Source: Nostoc sp. 106C
GTDB lineage: Bacteria; Cyanobacteriota; Cyanobacteriia; Cyanobacteriales; Nostocaceae
Reading direction: 5' to 3'
DNA: 49,927 bases
NCBI RefSeq assembly: GCF_002154725.1
Contig: NZ_MTAW01000037.1
Location: 1 to 49,927, forward strand
In this document: positions 36,467 to 45,888 of the stretch, piece after piece
Layout: each line of letters opens with the position of its first letter
How positions within the stretch are numbered: the first letter of the stretch is position 1
Position numbers and translations under genes: made by a program
Notes under the pieces: model-generated
The model's database searches: none
What the model saw: only the letters and a program-made list of their open reading frames with translations
What the model was told of the DNA's origin: nothing

Positions 36467-37264
36467 TTACTCTTGCCAATTAACCTGAACAAAATGTGCC
36501 TCGCGTCCCCAAACGTCGCGTTTACGGATAATATTTTCAATTTTGAGATTAAAGGGAATGGCAGTTGTCAGGTAGCGCTGTGCCATAGAACCTAAATCTG
36601 GTGCTAGTTCAGCTGCTGTCGTGGCGGCTAATCCCAAACCTATGAGTTGCTCAATTGGTCGGAATGGTAGCAAAAAATGCACACTTACAGCTAGTCCAGC
36701 TGTTAACAGCATAGCTACTGATAAATTGGTGCCGCAACGGGGATGTACAGCTAAATCCCATTCACCACTAGTAAGGCGATGTAAAGCTAGAGTGACTGCA
36801 CGTCGTAAATCACTGATATTCACTTCACCATAGAGGTAGAATCCATGCTCTGTAGATAAACCACCTAATAGTTCGTTATCAACTTGAACATTGGTAGATT
36901 CTCTGCTGGGAGTATAGACATTGTTTGATTCACTCAAAACCCAAACAGTAGCGTGTTCTAAGGCATGAACTTGTCGCAGCATCAAAATTTCTTTCAATCC
37001 AGGAATAAATGATAGCTGCTTGAGTAGATCGGCATCTTGTGTAGATTGTGGAAAATCTGTAGACGCACGAAGTGGGGCTTCTCGTTCGAGGTTAGGCGTA
37101 GCCCTTTCTAAGGGGTAGGTGTTCCCGAAGGGTGGAGTACGCCTTTTTGTCAGGGTAGCTTGATCTGCAACTTTTGGAAAGTTTCCAGTCAGAGGTGCTG
37201 TTAAATCAAAGCTGAAAAAGTCAAAGGGAGACAAGCCACTTGAAAAAAAAGTAGAAGTATTCAT
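36467..37264 (-). CDS. DUF6391-type membrane protein with a repeat-derived N-terminal insert
   Basis: Conserved cyanobacterial protein of unknown function, 265 residues. The conserved core begins at FIPGLKEILMLRQVHALEHATVW near residue 87 and includes NVQVDNELLGGLSTEHGFYLYG, HPRCGTNLSVAMLL and membrane-like helices up to about residue 205. The His residues in HALEHAT and the HPRCGTN segment resemble metal or catalytic motifs, but no activity is known. Residues about 41-67 come from a palindromic genomic repeat that is read through in frame (RRTPPFGNTYPLERATPNLE). The extension is probably tolerated disorder. Confidence 0.78.
   Translation of the reverse strand: MNTSTFFSSGLSPFDFFSFDLTAPLTGNFPKVADQATLTKRRTPPFGNTYPLERATPNLEREAPLRASTDFPQSTQDADLLKQLSFIPGLKEILMLRQVHALEHATVWVLSESNNVYTPSRESTNVQVDNELLGGLSTEHGFYLYGEVNISDLRRAVTLALHRLTSGEWDLAVHPRCGTNLSVAMLLTAGLAVSVHFLLPFRPIEQLIGLGLAATTAAELAPDLGSMAQRYLTTAIPFNLKIENIIRKRDVWGREAHFVQVNWQE
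37062..37143. repeat. Palindromic dispersed repeat inside a coding region
   Basis: This 82-base stretch contains two small hairpins (CCCTT/AAGGG at 37102-37114 and CCC-GAA-GGG at 37124-37132). It resembles repeat units found many times in Nostocales genomes. It is open in the frame of the DUF6391 gene. Confidence 0.6.
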
Positions 37265-37409
37265 AGGAACACTGCTCCCTAAGCCGATGGAGCAACATAG
37301 ATTTCTTTCAAATGTAGCGCTTGCGGCAAAATATTATTGCTAATTTTTATTGATGAGTAGACATAGCAGTTTACAGTTGGGGAAACAAGCCCATCTCTAT
37401 AAATTATGT

Positions 37410-37537
37410 AGTACTTACGTATAAGTAAGAAAAAATCAAGGATTTAAGCAAGGGGTGCAGGGATATAAGGGCATAAGAGTGTAGGTATTCAAAACCCTCA
37501 CACCCTAACACCCTTAAATCCAGCCTGCGTAAGTCCT
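37410..37537. repeat. MITE-like element, 128 bp
   Basis: The ends AGTACTTACG and CGTAAGTCCT are inverted repeats with one mismatch. Inside, GGATTTAAG (37440) and CTTAAATCC (37513) form a second perfect nine-base inverted pair. It encodes nothing and lies in the gap between the DUF6391 gene and the LuxR-type regulator. Confidence 0.6.
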
Positions 37538-37726
37538 AGTCTGGTTGATTGCGACGCTAATAACAGTTTGTGGTAGAGGTTCACACTGAAACAAAGGCGT
37601 GAAGAGCAGAACTCTTTGTTAAGCGTCACATTGCCTTGGCTGTAAACCAAAAGAACTTGAACGTGATAACGCAATCAATGATGTCCGGCTTAGACGCCAT
37701 CGATCGCGTCTTTACTAGCAACTTGT

Positions 37727-37990
37727 CTAATCGTTATGGTTAGGCAGAGGACAGCAATTGACATCATTCAAACAGACTTTGCCCCACTGTAAGGCCCAGC
37801 GCACAAGAGCTACTCGGTTTTCCGTCTGGGTTTTAGTGAGAATATTGCTGATATGGTTATCAACTGTGCGTTTGCTAATTTCCAGTTTTCCTGCAATCTC
37901 TTGGTTAGTTAAGCCAGCGGCCACTAAGTCGATAATTTGCAGTTCTCTGTCTGACAGACTAACAGGGGTCTGAGACTCGCCAGCAGCCAT
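37727..37990 (-). CDS. pedR: Small LuxR-type regulator, PedR-like
   Basis: An 87-residue protein that is almost only a LuxR/GerE helix-turn-helix: LSDRELQIIDLVAAGLTNQEIA, then GKLEISKRTVDNHISNILTKT and a helix ending RWALQWGKVCL. No receiver domain is present. The short length and the Cys-containing tail (KVCLNDVNCCPLP) match PedR, the cyanobacterial regulator that responds to photosynthetic electron transport through thioredoxin and a conserved cysteine. The match is from memory of the family. It is divergent from the fructokinase gene. Confidence 0.8.
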   Translation of the reverse strand: MAAGESQTPVSLSDRELQIIDLVAAGLTNQEIAGKLEISKRTVDNHISNILTKTQTENRVALVRWALQWGKVCLNDVNCCPLPNHND

Positions 37991-38344
37991 GACTTATTCT
38001 ATCCTCCCTTGGTATATGTACTTAATCGTTCTCTCTAATTCTAGAAGATTCTTTTATAGGCAGGTGTTTTCAGTGCTATTAGCATAACAATTGCCATTAT
38101 TTTCCTTTTATTTTTGGTTCATAGTAATGAAATTGACAAAATGCTTGTACTAAATACTACCATCTAATAGTTAAAATCAGCCTTTTTACAGATGCAAGGA
38201 AACGTGGGGGCAAAAGCATATACATCTTAATATTAGTAGCAAAAATTGCTATTTAATTCTATGAAGGACGGGCGACAGATAGCACAGATTATTGTAGATT
38301 TTATACTGGAAAATCTTCCTCCCAAATCGAAAACCTAAAATGAA
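37991..38344. other. Divergent promoter region
   Basis: This 354-base gap lies between the PedR-like gene and the fructokinase gene and should hold both promoters. I see no reading frame, clear hairpin or repeat. Confidence 0.45.
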
Positions 38345-39322
38345 ATGAGCAATCCCCGTGTTTTATGTCTCGGTGAAATTTTATTTGATTGTTTAGCCGA
38401 TCAATTGGGGCTAAAGCTAGAAGAAGTTAAGTCCTGGACTCCTTACCCAGGAGGAGCACCAGCTAACGTAGCCTGTGCTTTAGTAAAGCTGGGGACGCCT
38501 GCGGGTTTTATTGGATCTGTTGGTGAAGATGAACCAGGGAATGAATTGGTAAAGCTGTTACAAGAAGTAGGCGTAGACACAACAGGAGTGCAGCGTCATC
38601 CCACAGCACCAACACGACAAGTTTATGTAACCAGAGATCTCGCAGGCGATCGCACTTTTGCTGGATTCGGCAAGTATAATACCACTGAATTTGCTGATAC
38701 GCGCCTGCAAGCAGAAGAATTGCCCCACTCCCTGTTTCAAGAGGCTGATTTTCTAGTTTTAGGTACTTTGGAATTAGCTTATCCAGAAAGTGAAAAGGCA
38801 ATTCGCCGCGCTCTAGAATTAGCAGAATATTACGATCTGAAAATTTTGTTGGATGTGAATTGGCGTCCTGTATTTTGGCAAGATGCCAAAATTGCTCGGC
38901 AAAAAATTGAAGAAATATTTAAGCAAGTCGATTTTGTCAAACTCTCCAAAGAAGAAGCAGAATGGCTATTTGATACAAAAGACCCTGGCGCAATTACTTA
39001 TCGTCGGGATTCACTAGAAGGAGTACTGGTGACAGATGGCGAAAACGGTTGCGCCTATTGCTTAGGTGAGAATGAAGGCAAATTACCCTCATTTTCGATG
39101 CCTGTTGTCGATACAACAGGTGCGGGGGATAGCTTTTTGGCAGGGTTTATTTACCAAGTACTTCAGCATGGTATCCAAAGCTTGGGCAATGCAGAAACAG
39201 TAAAACGCATTGTCACCTATGCGAGTGCTGTGGGTGCTTTGACTACTATTAAACCAGGCGCGATCGCTTCCCAACCAACTGCGGCTGAAGTCGAAGCTTT
39301 TCTAGCTTCCCATCAACTTTAA
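38345..39322 (+). CDS. Fructokinase (PfkB family)
   Basis: Phosphorylates fructose, or a similar sugar, with ATP in the cytosol. The 325-residue protein has the N-terminal PfkB signature GGAPANVACALVKLG, the sugar-lid region GSVGEDEPG and the C-terminal signature DTTGAGDSFLAGF with catalytic D262. DVNWRPVFW fits fructokinase more than ribokinase. It stands alone on the plus strand. In Nostocales such kinases support sucrose use; that is inference. Confidence 0.9.
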   Translation: MSNPRVLCLGEILFDCLADQLGLKLEEVKSWTPYPGGAPANVACALVKLGTPAGFIGSVGEDEPGNELVKLLQEVGVDTTGVQRHPTAPTRQVYVTRDLAGDRTFAGFGKYNTTEFADTRLQAEELPHSLFQEADFLVLGTLELAYPESEKAIRRALELAEYYDLKILLDVNWRPVFWQDAKIARQKIEEIFKQVDFVKLSKEEAEWLFDTKDPGAITYRRDSLEGVLVTDGENGCAYCLGENEGKLPSFSMPVVDTTGAGDSFLAGFIYQVLQHGIQSLGNAETVKRIVTYASAVGALTTIKPGAIASQPTAAEVEAFLASHQL

Positions 39323-39533
39323 ACGGTAGCTTGGGTGTTTTATTCCATGTGAAAAGAGTAGTAACCTGAATTTTTTGCAATTCAAGTTACTACAGGTAGG
39401 CTTTCTCTGTTCACCCAATTTTTTGTCCAAAAATCTTATAAGGCTAGTTCCGGAACAGTACCAATGTCGTTTGTAGCCTAGTGTGTTCTGATACTTGATA
39501 GCGATCGCAGAATTTGTAGGTTCGAGAGGCCGT

Positions 39534-40676
39534 ATGAACACAACTGACGACAGTATCCCAGTTATTGGCAAACGCATTACTGGCTGGACTAGCGCCTATT
39601 ACCCCGGTTGGAGACAAGAATATTTACACCCTGAGAATATTGATTACAGCGCTGTAACTGCTATCATCCATTTTGCTGTCAAGCCTGGTCTGTTATCTGA
39701 CCCAGCAGGCTTGGACTTTGAAACTAATCAAATCACCCCAGATAACTCAACGGCGCTATTGAAAGCAGCTCATGCAGCAGGAACCAAAGTTCTGTTTGCT
39801 ATTGGAGGAAAAGACGCTAAAGGAGAAGTTTACGGAGCAACACGCAATAGATTTAGAGACGCTACCAGCCCAGAAAATCTTGAAGCTTTCACTAATAATC
39901 TTGTCAAATTTTTAACCAACGATAATACAGGCTATGGTGGCGAGCAATATGATGGTATTGATATTGATTGGGAACTTCTAAAAGAAGAGGATGAGGAGCA
40001 GTATGCTAAATTCATTCATGTTTTGAGTCAGAAATTAAGCTTTATTACTCCTCAACCGATATTAACTGCTGCTGTCAAAGAGCGACCAGAGCTATTTGCA
40101 AAATTGCAAAACCAATTTGAGCAAATCAATATTATTTCCTATAACTTAGCGGGAAATTGGCCAGGTTGGGTTACTTGGCATAATGCACCAATTTATGACG
40201 GTGGTAACAAGTTTCCTCAGACTGGTGAGTTGCTTCCTTCTGCTGATGGTCTTGTTAAAGCCTTTATTAATGCAGGCGTATCAGCAAACAAGTTAGCAAT
40301 TGGCATTGATTTTGAAGGGAAAAAGTGGGGTGGTGTTTATGAGCCACTACAGAAATGGGATAAAACCCAGATACCCACATTTGGAGCAATTCCATACTTT
40401 GAAATTATCAATCGCTATTACAAAAAACAAGTTTACCGCTGGGATAAAACTGCTCAGGCAGCCTATTTAAGAATTAATACACTGGGTTCGGCTACGGATA
40501 GTTTTATCTCTTATGACGATGAAACCTCTGTTCAGGCAAAGATTGATTATGTGGAAAACAATGGCTTAGGTGGCGTGATTATTTGGGATTTAGGTGCTGG
40601 CTGGTTACCTGAAGCAAAGATTCGCGATCCTCTACTACAGGCTGTTAAAAATGCTGCATACCCGTTACCCTACTGA
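39534..40676 (+). CDS. Glycoside hydrolase family 18 protein (chitinase-like)
   Basis: The 380-residue TIM-barrel protein has the GH18 motif YDGIDIDWE, with D143, D145 and catalytic acid E147 intact, preceded by the SxGG-like strand VLFAIGGKD. Later motifs include INIISYNLAG and GVIIWDLGAGW at the C-terminal end of the barrel. No signal peptide or carbohydrate-binding module is seen from this ATG, so the protein may be cytoplasmic or leave by another route. Substrate may be chitin-like or other GlcNAc polymers. It stands alone; an upstream in-frame TTG at 39495 gives no better N-terminus. Confidence 0.87.
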   Translation: MNTTDDSIPVIGKRITGWTSAYYPGWRQEYLHPENIDYSAVTAIIHFAVKPGLLSDPAGLDFETNQITPDNSTALLKAAHAAGTKVLFAIGGKDAKGEVYGATRNRFRDATSPENLEAFTNNLVKFLTNDNTGYGGEQYDGIDIDWELLKEEDEEQYAKFIHVLSQKLSFITPQPILTAAVKERPELFAKLQNQFEQINIISYNLAGNWPGWVTWHNAPIYDGGNKFPQTGELLPSADGLVKAFINAGVSANKLAIGIDFEGKKWGGVYEPLQKWDKTQIPTFGAIPYFEIINRYYKKQVYRWDKTAQAAYLRINTLGSATDSFISYDDETSVQAKIDYVENNGLGGVIIWDLGAGWLPEAKIRDPLLQAVKNAAYPLPY

Positions 40677-40748
40677 TGGAGATTTACTACTAGTAAAGTT
40701 ATACCAAATCAAATAATGTTTGCGACACATCAATAATATTCTAGAGGT

Positions 40749-40763
40749 CACGGCAGTGCCGTG
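40749..40763. repeat. Palindromic repeat
   Basis: CACGGCAGTGCCGTG is a near-perfect 15-base palindrome inside a longer repeat ending GCCCCTACA. A related TTGTAGGGGCACA string occurs near 49841. The rest of 40677-40992 shows no gene. Confidence 0.6.
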
Positions 40764-40992
40764 CCCCTACAATCTGTCACATTCTTTTTTCAAATTGGTA
40801 TTAGCTGGGATATCAGTTGCGATCGCTTGATATTCCTGGCTGGAAAATCGTCATGCTAACTTATAGAAAATTCAAACATCCACCACTCTCAGCTAAAATT
40901 TGAATATCTTCATACAGAGCAGTTCCAATCTTCAAAGCACTGATTGAAATAGCAATATATTTATTACTTTTTTGCTCGAAAAAAGTTAAACG

Positions 40993-41883
40993 ATGACTGA
41001 AACGGATAATGCATTTCATGTACAAGCTGCGGTACTTACTGTATGTGAGGTTGCTCAACAGCAGACAATCAAATTTGATGCAGCAATTGTTCTGGCAGAT
41101 CATAGCAATTTGCTTGTGCATTTGCGCCCAACCTCAGTAGTTGCAAGGGTAGCGACGATGACAGGAACAGTCCGCAAAGGCGATACATGGTTAAAACGAG
41201 AAATTGCGATCGCGAGTCATCTGACAGCAGCAGGCGCACCTGTTATACCTCCTAGTAGAGTAGTTTCACCTGGGCCATACCACCACAACGGTTTGGTATT
41301 AAGCTTTTGGGAATTTGTGCAAGAATTAGACGAGCCAGTAGACCCCACGACTGCGGGAAAAGCTTTGCGTGAGTGTCACGAAGCACTGGTAGACTTCGAC
41401 GGTGAGCTTCCCGTCCTTGATGCGTTGTCTGAGTCTGAGCAGATTTTCTCGCAACTTTGCAGCGAGGAAGTATTCAGTCTTGCGGACGCAGAAATGCTGC
41501 AAGAAGTGAACGAAAGATTAAAAACTCAGTTCCTGCAACTAGAGTTACCCATGCAACCCGTTCACGGCGACTCAAACCCGTCTAATGTATTGAATACTAC
41601 ACGCGGAGTATTATGGGCTGACTGGGAGGACACATTTATTGCGCCCATCGTTTGGGATATTGCCTGTTTTGTTGCTTCATCTCGCGTCTTTGGCAAGGAT
41701 ATAGAACAAGCCAATGCAGCACTCAACGGCTACGGTATAAAAATTGATGATGAGGTATTGGATTTATTTATTGAAGCACGCACTTTTCAAACGCTACTCT
41801 GGAACTATATTATTGGGCAGGAACACCATAGCAGTTTGCAGCGGTTTGAAGGTCGTTTGCGATGGTTTCGTGAGCGCGAGTGA
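40993..41883 (+). CDS. Aminoglycoside phosphotransferase-fold protein
   Basis: A kinase-like small-molecule phosphotransferase of 296 residues. The catalytic segment MQPVHGDSNPSNVL and the metal-binding segment WADWEDTFIAPIVWDIA are the two APH hallmarks, with the invariant Asp in each. The N-lobe lacks a clear glycine loop but has ARVATMTG and a helix LKREIAIASHL. Such proteins phosphorylate choline, homoserine, sugars or antibiotics; the substrate is not evident and resistance should not be assumed. It stands alone between a repeat and a convergent TPR gene. Confidence 0.85.
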   Translation: MTETDNAFHVQAAVLTVCEVAQQQTIKFDAAIVLADHSNLLVHLRPTSVVARVATMTGTVRKGDTWLKREIAIASHLTAAGAPVIPPSRVVSPGPYHHNGLVLSFWEFVQELDEPVDPTTAGKALRECHEALVDFDGELPVLDALSESEQIFSQLCSEEVFSLADAEMLQEVNERLKTQFLQLELPMQPVHGDSNPSNVLNTTRGVLWADWEDTFIAPIVWDIACFVASSRVFGKDIEQANAALNGYGIKIDDEVLDLFIEARTFQTLLWNYIIGQEHHSSLQRFEGRLRWFRERE

Positions 41884-41948
41884 ACATGTCTATGCACGAA
41901 ACAAAGATTTATTTTATCAGCTAGCAACCCCAATAAAATTCATAATTT

Positions 41949-43301
41949 TTAAAATTTTGCTCGTAATTGTTGCATAAATTGCAACACTTGTTGGGCTTGA
42001 TTCTTATCCCCTAAAGATTGATAAATTCTGTATGCCCGACGGTAATAATAAATAGCTTCTTGATAATGATTTAATTTATGAAGAGTCGCACCGAGAGTAA
42101 GGGATATTTGAGCTTCTTCACGATTATTTTGGCTTTCTTCAGCTAGGATGAGAGCAGATTGTAAAAAGCCTATTGCTTGAGAGAATTGGCCATCACAGTA
42201 ATATACAGTGCCAATATTAAATAATAATTGTTGCTGACTGTGTTTAGCTCTAATATCCTGAAAAATTCTCAAAGACTGTTGATAGTATGTTAAAGCTTGA
42301 GCATTACTCCCCAAGTGTTGGTATGTAGCTCCAATCCTTCCTAAGGAAGAGGCTTCACCTAATTGATTCTCCGTTTGGTGATTAATACTTAAAGATTCTA
42401 TATTGTATTCAATTACTTGCTCAAGTAAATTTATTTGGCTGCACAAATCACTTAAGCTTTGTAAAATAGCACTTCTGGCTCTTTTATCGTCAATCTCATA
42501 AGAAATATCTAGGGCTGTTGTCAAAAAATCCATTGCTTTTTCATACTGATCAATTCCTTTATATGCCTGACCCAGATTGTAAAGGCTAATCATCACAAGG
42601 CTTTGGTTTTCAATCTCTCTAGCGAGCAAGAGTGATTGATTACAAAAAGTAATTGTTTTTTGCCACTGCTGTAACTGAAGATAAATACCACCAATATTTG
42701 CTAGCGAATCTCCTGTGGCTTTAATATCTTCCATTTCATGAGCAATTAGAAGAACCTTTTGTTCGTACTCAAGTGCCTGTTGATAATCTCCTAAACACTG
42801 GTAAACATTGGCTAGCGAGCCTAAGGCACTTTTCTGACAAATACGCTCATTGATTTCGCAACTAATAGCCAACTGATTTTGGAAGTACTCAATTGCTTTT
42901 TGGTACTGACCCTGATTTTGATAATTAGTTCCAAGCCCACATAACCCTGCAATATGTAAGATCCTATTTCCTGTTTTATAAGTAAAATTTAGCAGTTGTC
43001 TAAAATATTTAATAGACTCGTGACATTGACTTAGTTGACGATAACAATTGCCTATGTTGTATAGCGCAACTTCCTGCCAATCTTTAGCACCCATCCTTTG
43101 AGATAAGGCAAAAAGCAGCTTATGGTATTCCAAAGCTTGGGAAAACTTAAATAGTCTTTCGTATATAACTGCTAGCTGACTTAAGCAAGTTAGCTCTTCC
43201 TGATGATTTTGATTTTGTCGGCTGATTGACAACCTCTCCAGGTAATAAGTAAGTCTCCTGTGGAGGAGGTACATAATATTTTTTTCCTTTTGCCCGATCA
43301 T
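41949..43301 (-). CDS. Tetratricopeptide repeat protein
   Basis: A 450-residue protein made almost wholly of TPR units of about 40 residues, roughly ten in number. Examples are LGTNYQNQGQYQKAIEYFQ, LANVYQCLGDYQQALEYEQ and LGATLHKLNHYQEAIYYYRR. The spacing matches the TPR_12 class with longer helices. No signal peptide or second domain is seen. It is a protein-interaction scaffold of unknown partner. It converges on the phosphotransferase-fold gene with 65 bases between. Confidence 0.87.
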   Translation of the reverse strand: MIGQKEKNIMYLLHRRLTYYLERLSISRQNQNHQEELTCLSQLAVIYERLFKFSQALEYHKLLFALSQRMGAKDWQEVALYNIGNCYRQLSQCHESIKYFRQLLNFTYKTGNRILHIAGLCGLGTNYQNQGQYQKAIEYFQNQLAISCEINERICQKSALGSLANVYQCLGDYQQALEYEQKVLLIAHEMEDIKATGDSLANIGGIYLQLQQWQKTITFCNQSLLLAREIENQSLVMISLYNLGQAYKGIDQYEKAMDFLTTALDISYEIDDKRARSAILQSLSDLCSQINLLEQVIEYNIESLSINHQTENQLGEASSLGRIGATYQHLGSNAQALTYYQQSLRIFQDIRAKHSQQQLLFNIGTVYYCDGQFSQAIGFLQSALILAEESQNNREEAQISLTLGATLHKLNHYQEAIYYYRRAYRIYQSLGDKNQAQQVLQFMQQLRAKF

Positions 43302-44185
43302 CTTTAGTATTGCCGTATTTTTAAGACTTTCAATATGACTGTATTAAGATACAGCCAAAATTATTTACAGTAATAATTAGCATTTTCTTGGGAGACTGTC
43401 ACGCATTAATTTGGCAAAGTTTTTCCTTTTTTAAACAAGATTTACATTTTCTTGCCCAAACTGCTAGTAATATTTCAGATCTTAGGTTGAATATAATCTA
43501 TTCTTTGAGAATTACCTACGTATTTATACTTAATTAGCGATGAATTTTTAACCATTTTAAACTTTGTTAGCTATAAAAGTTTTACTCTTAGATTGATCAC
43601 AAATGCGCCGCTTATTTACTGCTAGTTGAAAGTAACAAAGCTTACAAGCAATGCCAAAGCTATAAGTAAGTAAATGGTAGATGGCAGAAGTGGAAATCGT
43701 CTTTATAAAGAGTTTACAAAGTTTGGCATCTGACGTTAATGATATCTACCGAGCTTAAAATAGACTGAGAGAATCAAAGTAAGTTATTGACTCTGCTGTT
43801 ATAGCCAGTGATAAAAGTCATATTTAATGCAACTTTCTCCCGTTTTGTGTCTACTATTGCAACATATATTTTCGTTATTAAATTACATTGTTCTATTTGC
43901 TACAAATTTAATATAAATTAGAAGTATTTGGAAATAAACCTAGAGACTTAAGACTCATTGATCAATTAAAAATAATAAATCATACCTAGGGTGAATTAAC
44001 TTTTTGTCTAAAATTAGCAAACTCTTGAAGAGTTGACTTTTCTGAAAGGCTGATGTGTGTAAAAGAGTCTAAAATCAGAGCTTATTGGTTCCTATAACAT
44101 ATAATTTACAAGTGGCTAGGGATAACGCAGCAGAATCTTACTCTTAGGCTTTAGCTTCAATCCTCCCAAGACAAACTAGCTCAAA
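43302..44185. other. Gene-free AT-rich gap
   Basis: This 884-base stretch lies between the TPR gene and the glucosidase remnant. I see no open frame with a ribosome site, no strong hairpin and no repeat. It may hold further decayed pieces of the glucosidase gene that are no longer recognisable. Confidence 0.45.
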
Positions 44186-44774
44186 AGGATTGAATATACC
44201 TGGTTATTGGAACAAATTAATGATGGATAGATTAAAGCAAATCCAATTAAAATTGAAGTTTTTTTTGGTTCACTCTTCTATGTGAGTTATGGTCCAAAAG
44301 CATTCCCAGGAATTAAGTACAGTCGTCACAGCAACCTATTTTTGGAAGGTCAAATACTAGATGGGTTTTGCAAACTCCCAAATGGCAAACTTGTAGTTGC
44401 GCCTGTATGGCCTGGTTGGTGCGTGTTTCCAGATTTTACCAATCCTAAAATTCGTAGTTGGTGGAGTCGCCAGTATGCCTATTTGCTAGATGTAGGTAAG
44501 GTGAAAGTTTTACTCAGCTATACAGCGATGCAGGTGATGGTTATGAAGCATCCCGACTGGATAAATTCCATCTGCTAAGATTGGCAAACGGTTTAGAACT
44601 TACTTGGGAAGAACAAGGAGATTACCCTTTCCCTTACACAAGCGTACAGCTTGGCATGGGATGAAATTTCAGCAAGCTTGGGTAAATGATGCAGAAGTCA
44701 TTTGTCAGGGGCAACTATTAAAGTGCGATCGCTTTTTCAAAGTTCGCTTGCAAACAGAATCAGTCACAAACTAA
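44186..44774 (+). pseudogene. Decayed GH31 alpha-glucosidase fragment
   Basis: Several disconnected pieces of a GH31 glycoside hydrolase are in order. RIEYTWLLEQINDG is followed by a TAG at 44228, then IKANPIKIEV. The longest open piece is GIKYSRHSNLFLEG, LPNGKLVVAPVWPGW and DFTNPKIRSWWSRQYAYLLDVG. A shift near 44515 leads to YSDAGDGYEASRLDKFHLLRLANGLELTWEEQGDYPFPY, written here in two parts of the same frame, and a third frame ends VRLQTESVTN at 44774. The catalytic middle is deleted. The start, stop and at least two frameshifts show that it cannot make an enzyme. The family is recognised from the KYSRHSN and VWPGW motifs. Confidence 0.8.
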
Positions 44775-44814
44775 AAAAAGCGGCTGGAAAATCCATACCG
44801 CTGTTTGCTTTCCA

Positions 44815-44845
44815 TAAAAAAGGGTAACTACAATGTTACCTTTTT
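44815..44845. terminator. Bidirectional terminator
   Basis: GGTAAC and GTTACC pair around TACAAT, with an A-run before and five T after. It serves the dead glucosidase on the plus strand and could also end the CDF transcript on the minus strand. Confidence 0.7.
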
Positions 44846-44961
44846 AAGGAATTAGAGGAGATATATTTCTCTGTTGTTGAAATCTGAGGATTTTTCTAGA
44901 ATAAAATTCCAATTCGCTAATTTTTGCAACCCCAAAATCTTGATAGAAATTGCTCGAATAT

Positions 44962-45888
44962 TTATCCAGGATTCATGGTGCTAAACCATTGCTCATCTTG
45001 GGTAAACAGAATATCGAGGGTGGCATTGGGAAATTCATGTTTCACAATATCGGTAATTTGATGCCGCATGGTATCGATTGCTTCGATACTCGTTAATTTT
45101 TCATCCTTAGGTAACAGCCAGTAAAGATGGAGATATAAAAATTCTCCTACTTCTGAAGTTCTCAAATAACGCTTGGCGCAAGGAAATTTTGTTGTAGCAA
45201 CATCTAGTGCATTATTAATACTTTGTTGCAAAGCCTCATTCGGAGCACCCATCAAAATTTGGCTTAGGCTTTCAATTATAACTTTAACGGGCAGAGGCAA
45301 GGTGAGCAGCACTAATATAATCACAATTGTGGGGTCTGCATAGGGTACAAACCAAGCAAAAGAGGTATTTTTAATTACTGTGACAATACTAAATACAATC
45401 GCAACAGAAAGACCAATTATCCCGTTAATCATCCAATTTTTTGCATCTACACGTACTATTGGAGATCCTGTCTTTTTAGCAATTACGGTATGTATAATCG
45501 AAACTACGAGACAGGTAGATGCAGCAATAATGGCATAAATTACCACTACTCCTGCATCAAGATGTCTACCACCATGTAACAATGCAGCCGCTGAAGCAGC
45601 AAAGGCAAACGAGGCTAATCCAGTAATCAGTAGTGACTTGCAAAGGTTAAGTAAGGGGCCAAACCCCTTATAACCAAATTGAAATCTTCGTCCCTCTGGC
45701 CGTTTCACTAGCCGAGAAACCCAAAATGTGATTAATGCCATTACAAAAGTAATTACATTAAAGAAAGCATCAAGTAAAACTGCTCCAGATTGGACGGCTA
45801 ATCCAATGGAAAGTCCTACAATTGCTAGAAATAAAGCACCACCGATAGATATGTAGATGCTGGTTTGTTCAAGACGTGCATTATTCAT
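44962..45888 (-). CDS. CDF-like membrane transporter with altered metal-site residues
   Basis: Cation diffusion facilitator family protein of 308 residues from the ATG at 45888 (an in-frame TTG lies six bases upstream). It has six membrane helices and a C-terminal cytoplasmic domain of about 90 residues. Numbered from the TTG, helix 2 reads LLDAFFNVI and helix 5 VDAKNWMING. Aligned with E. coli FieF, the ligands D45, D49, H153 and D157 become D42, N46, N153 and N157, so three of four are replaced by Asn. The GYKGFGPL loop and fold are otherwise normal. Its substrate, if any, may not be zinc or iron. Confidence 0.85.
   Translation of the reverse strand: MNNARLEQTSIYISIGGALFLAIVGLSIGLAVQSGAVLLDAFFNVITFVMALITFWVSRLVKRPEGRRFQFGYKGFGPLLNLCKSLLITGLASFAFAASAAALLHGGRHLDAGVVVIYAIIAASTCLVVSIIHTVIAKKTGSPIVRVDAKNWMINGIIGLSVAIVFSIVTVIKNTSFAWFVPYADPTIVIILVLLTLPLPVKVIIESLSQILMGAPNEALQQSINNALDVATTKFPCAKRYLRTSEVGEFLYLHLYWLLPKDEKLTSIEAIDTMRHQITDIVKHEFPNATLDILFTQDEQWFSTMNPG

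Noticed and set aside
40993-41883. Antibiotic-resistance gene
   Set aside because: The phosphotransferase fold is shared by many metabolic kinases; nothing indicates an aminoglycoside substrate.
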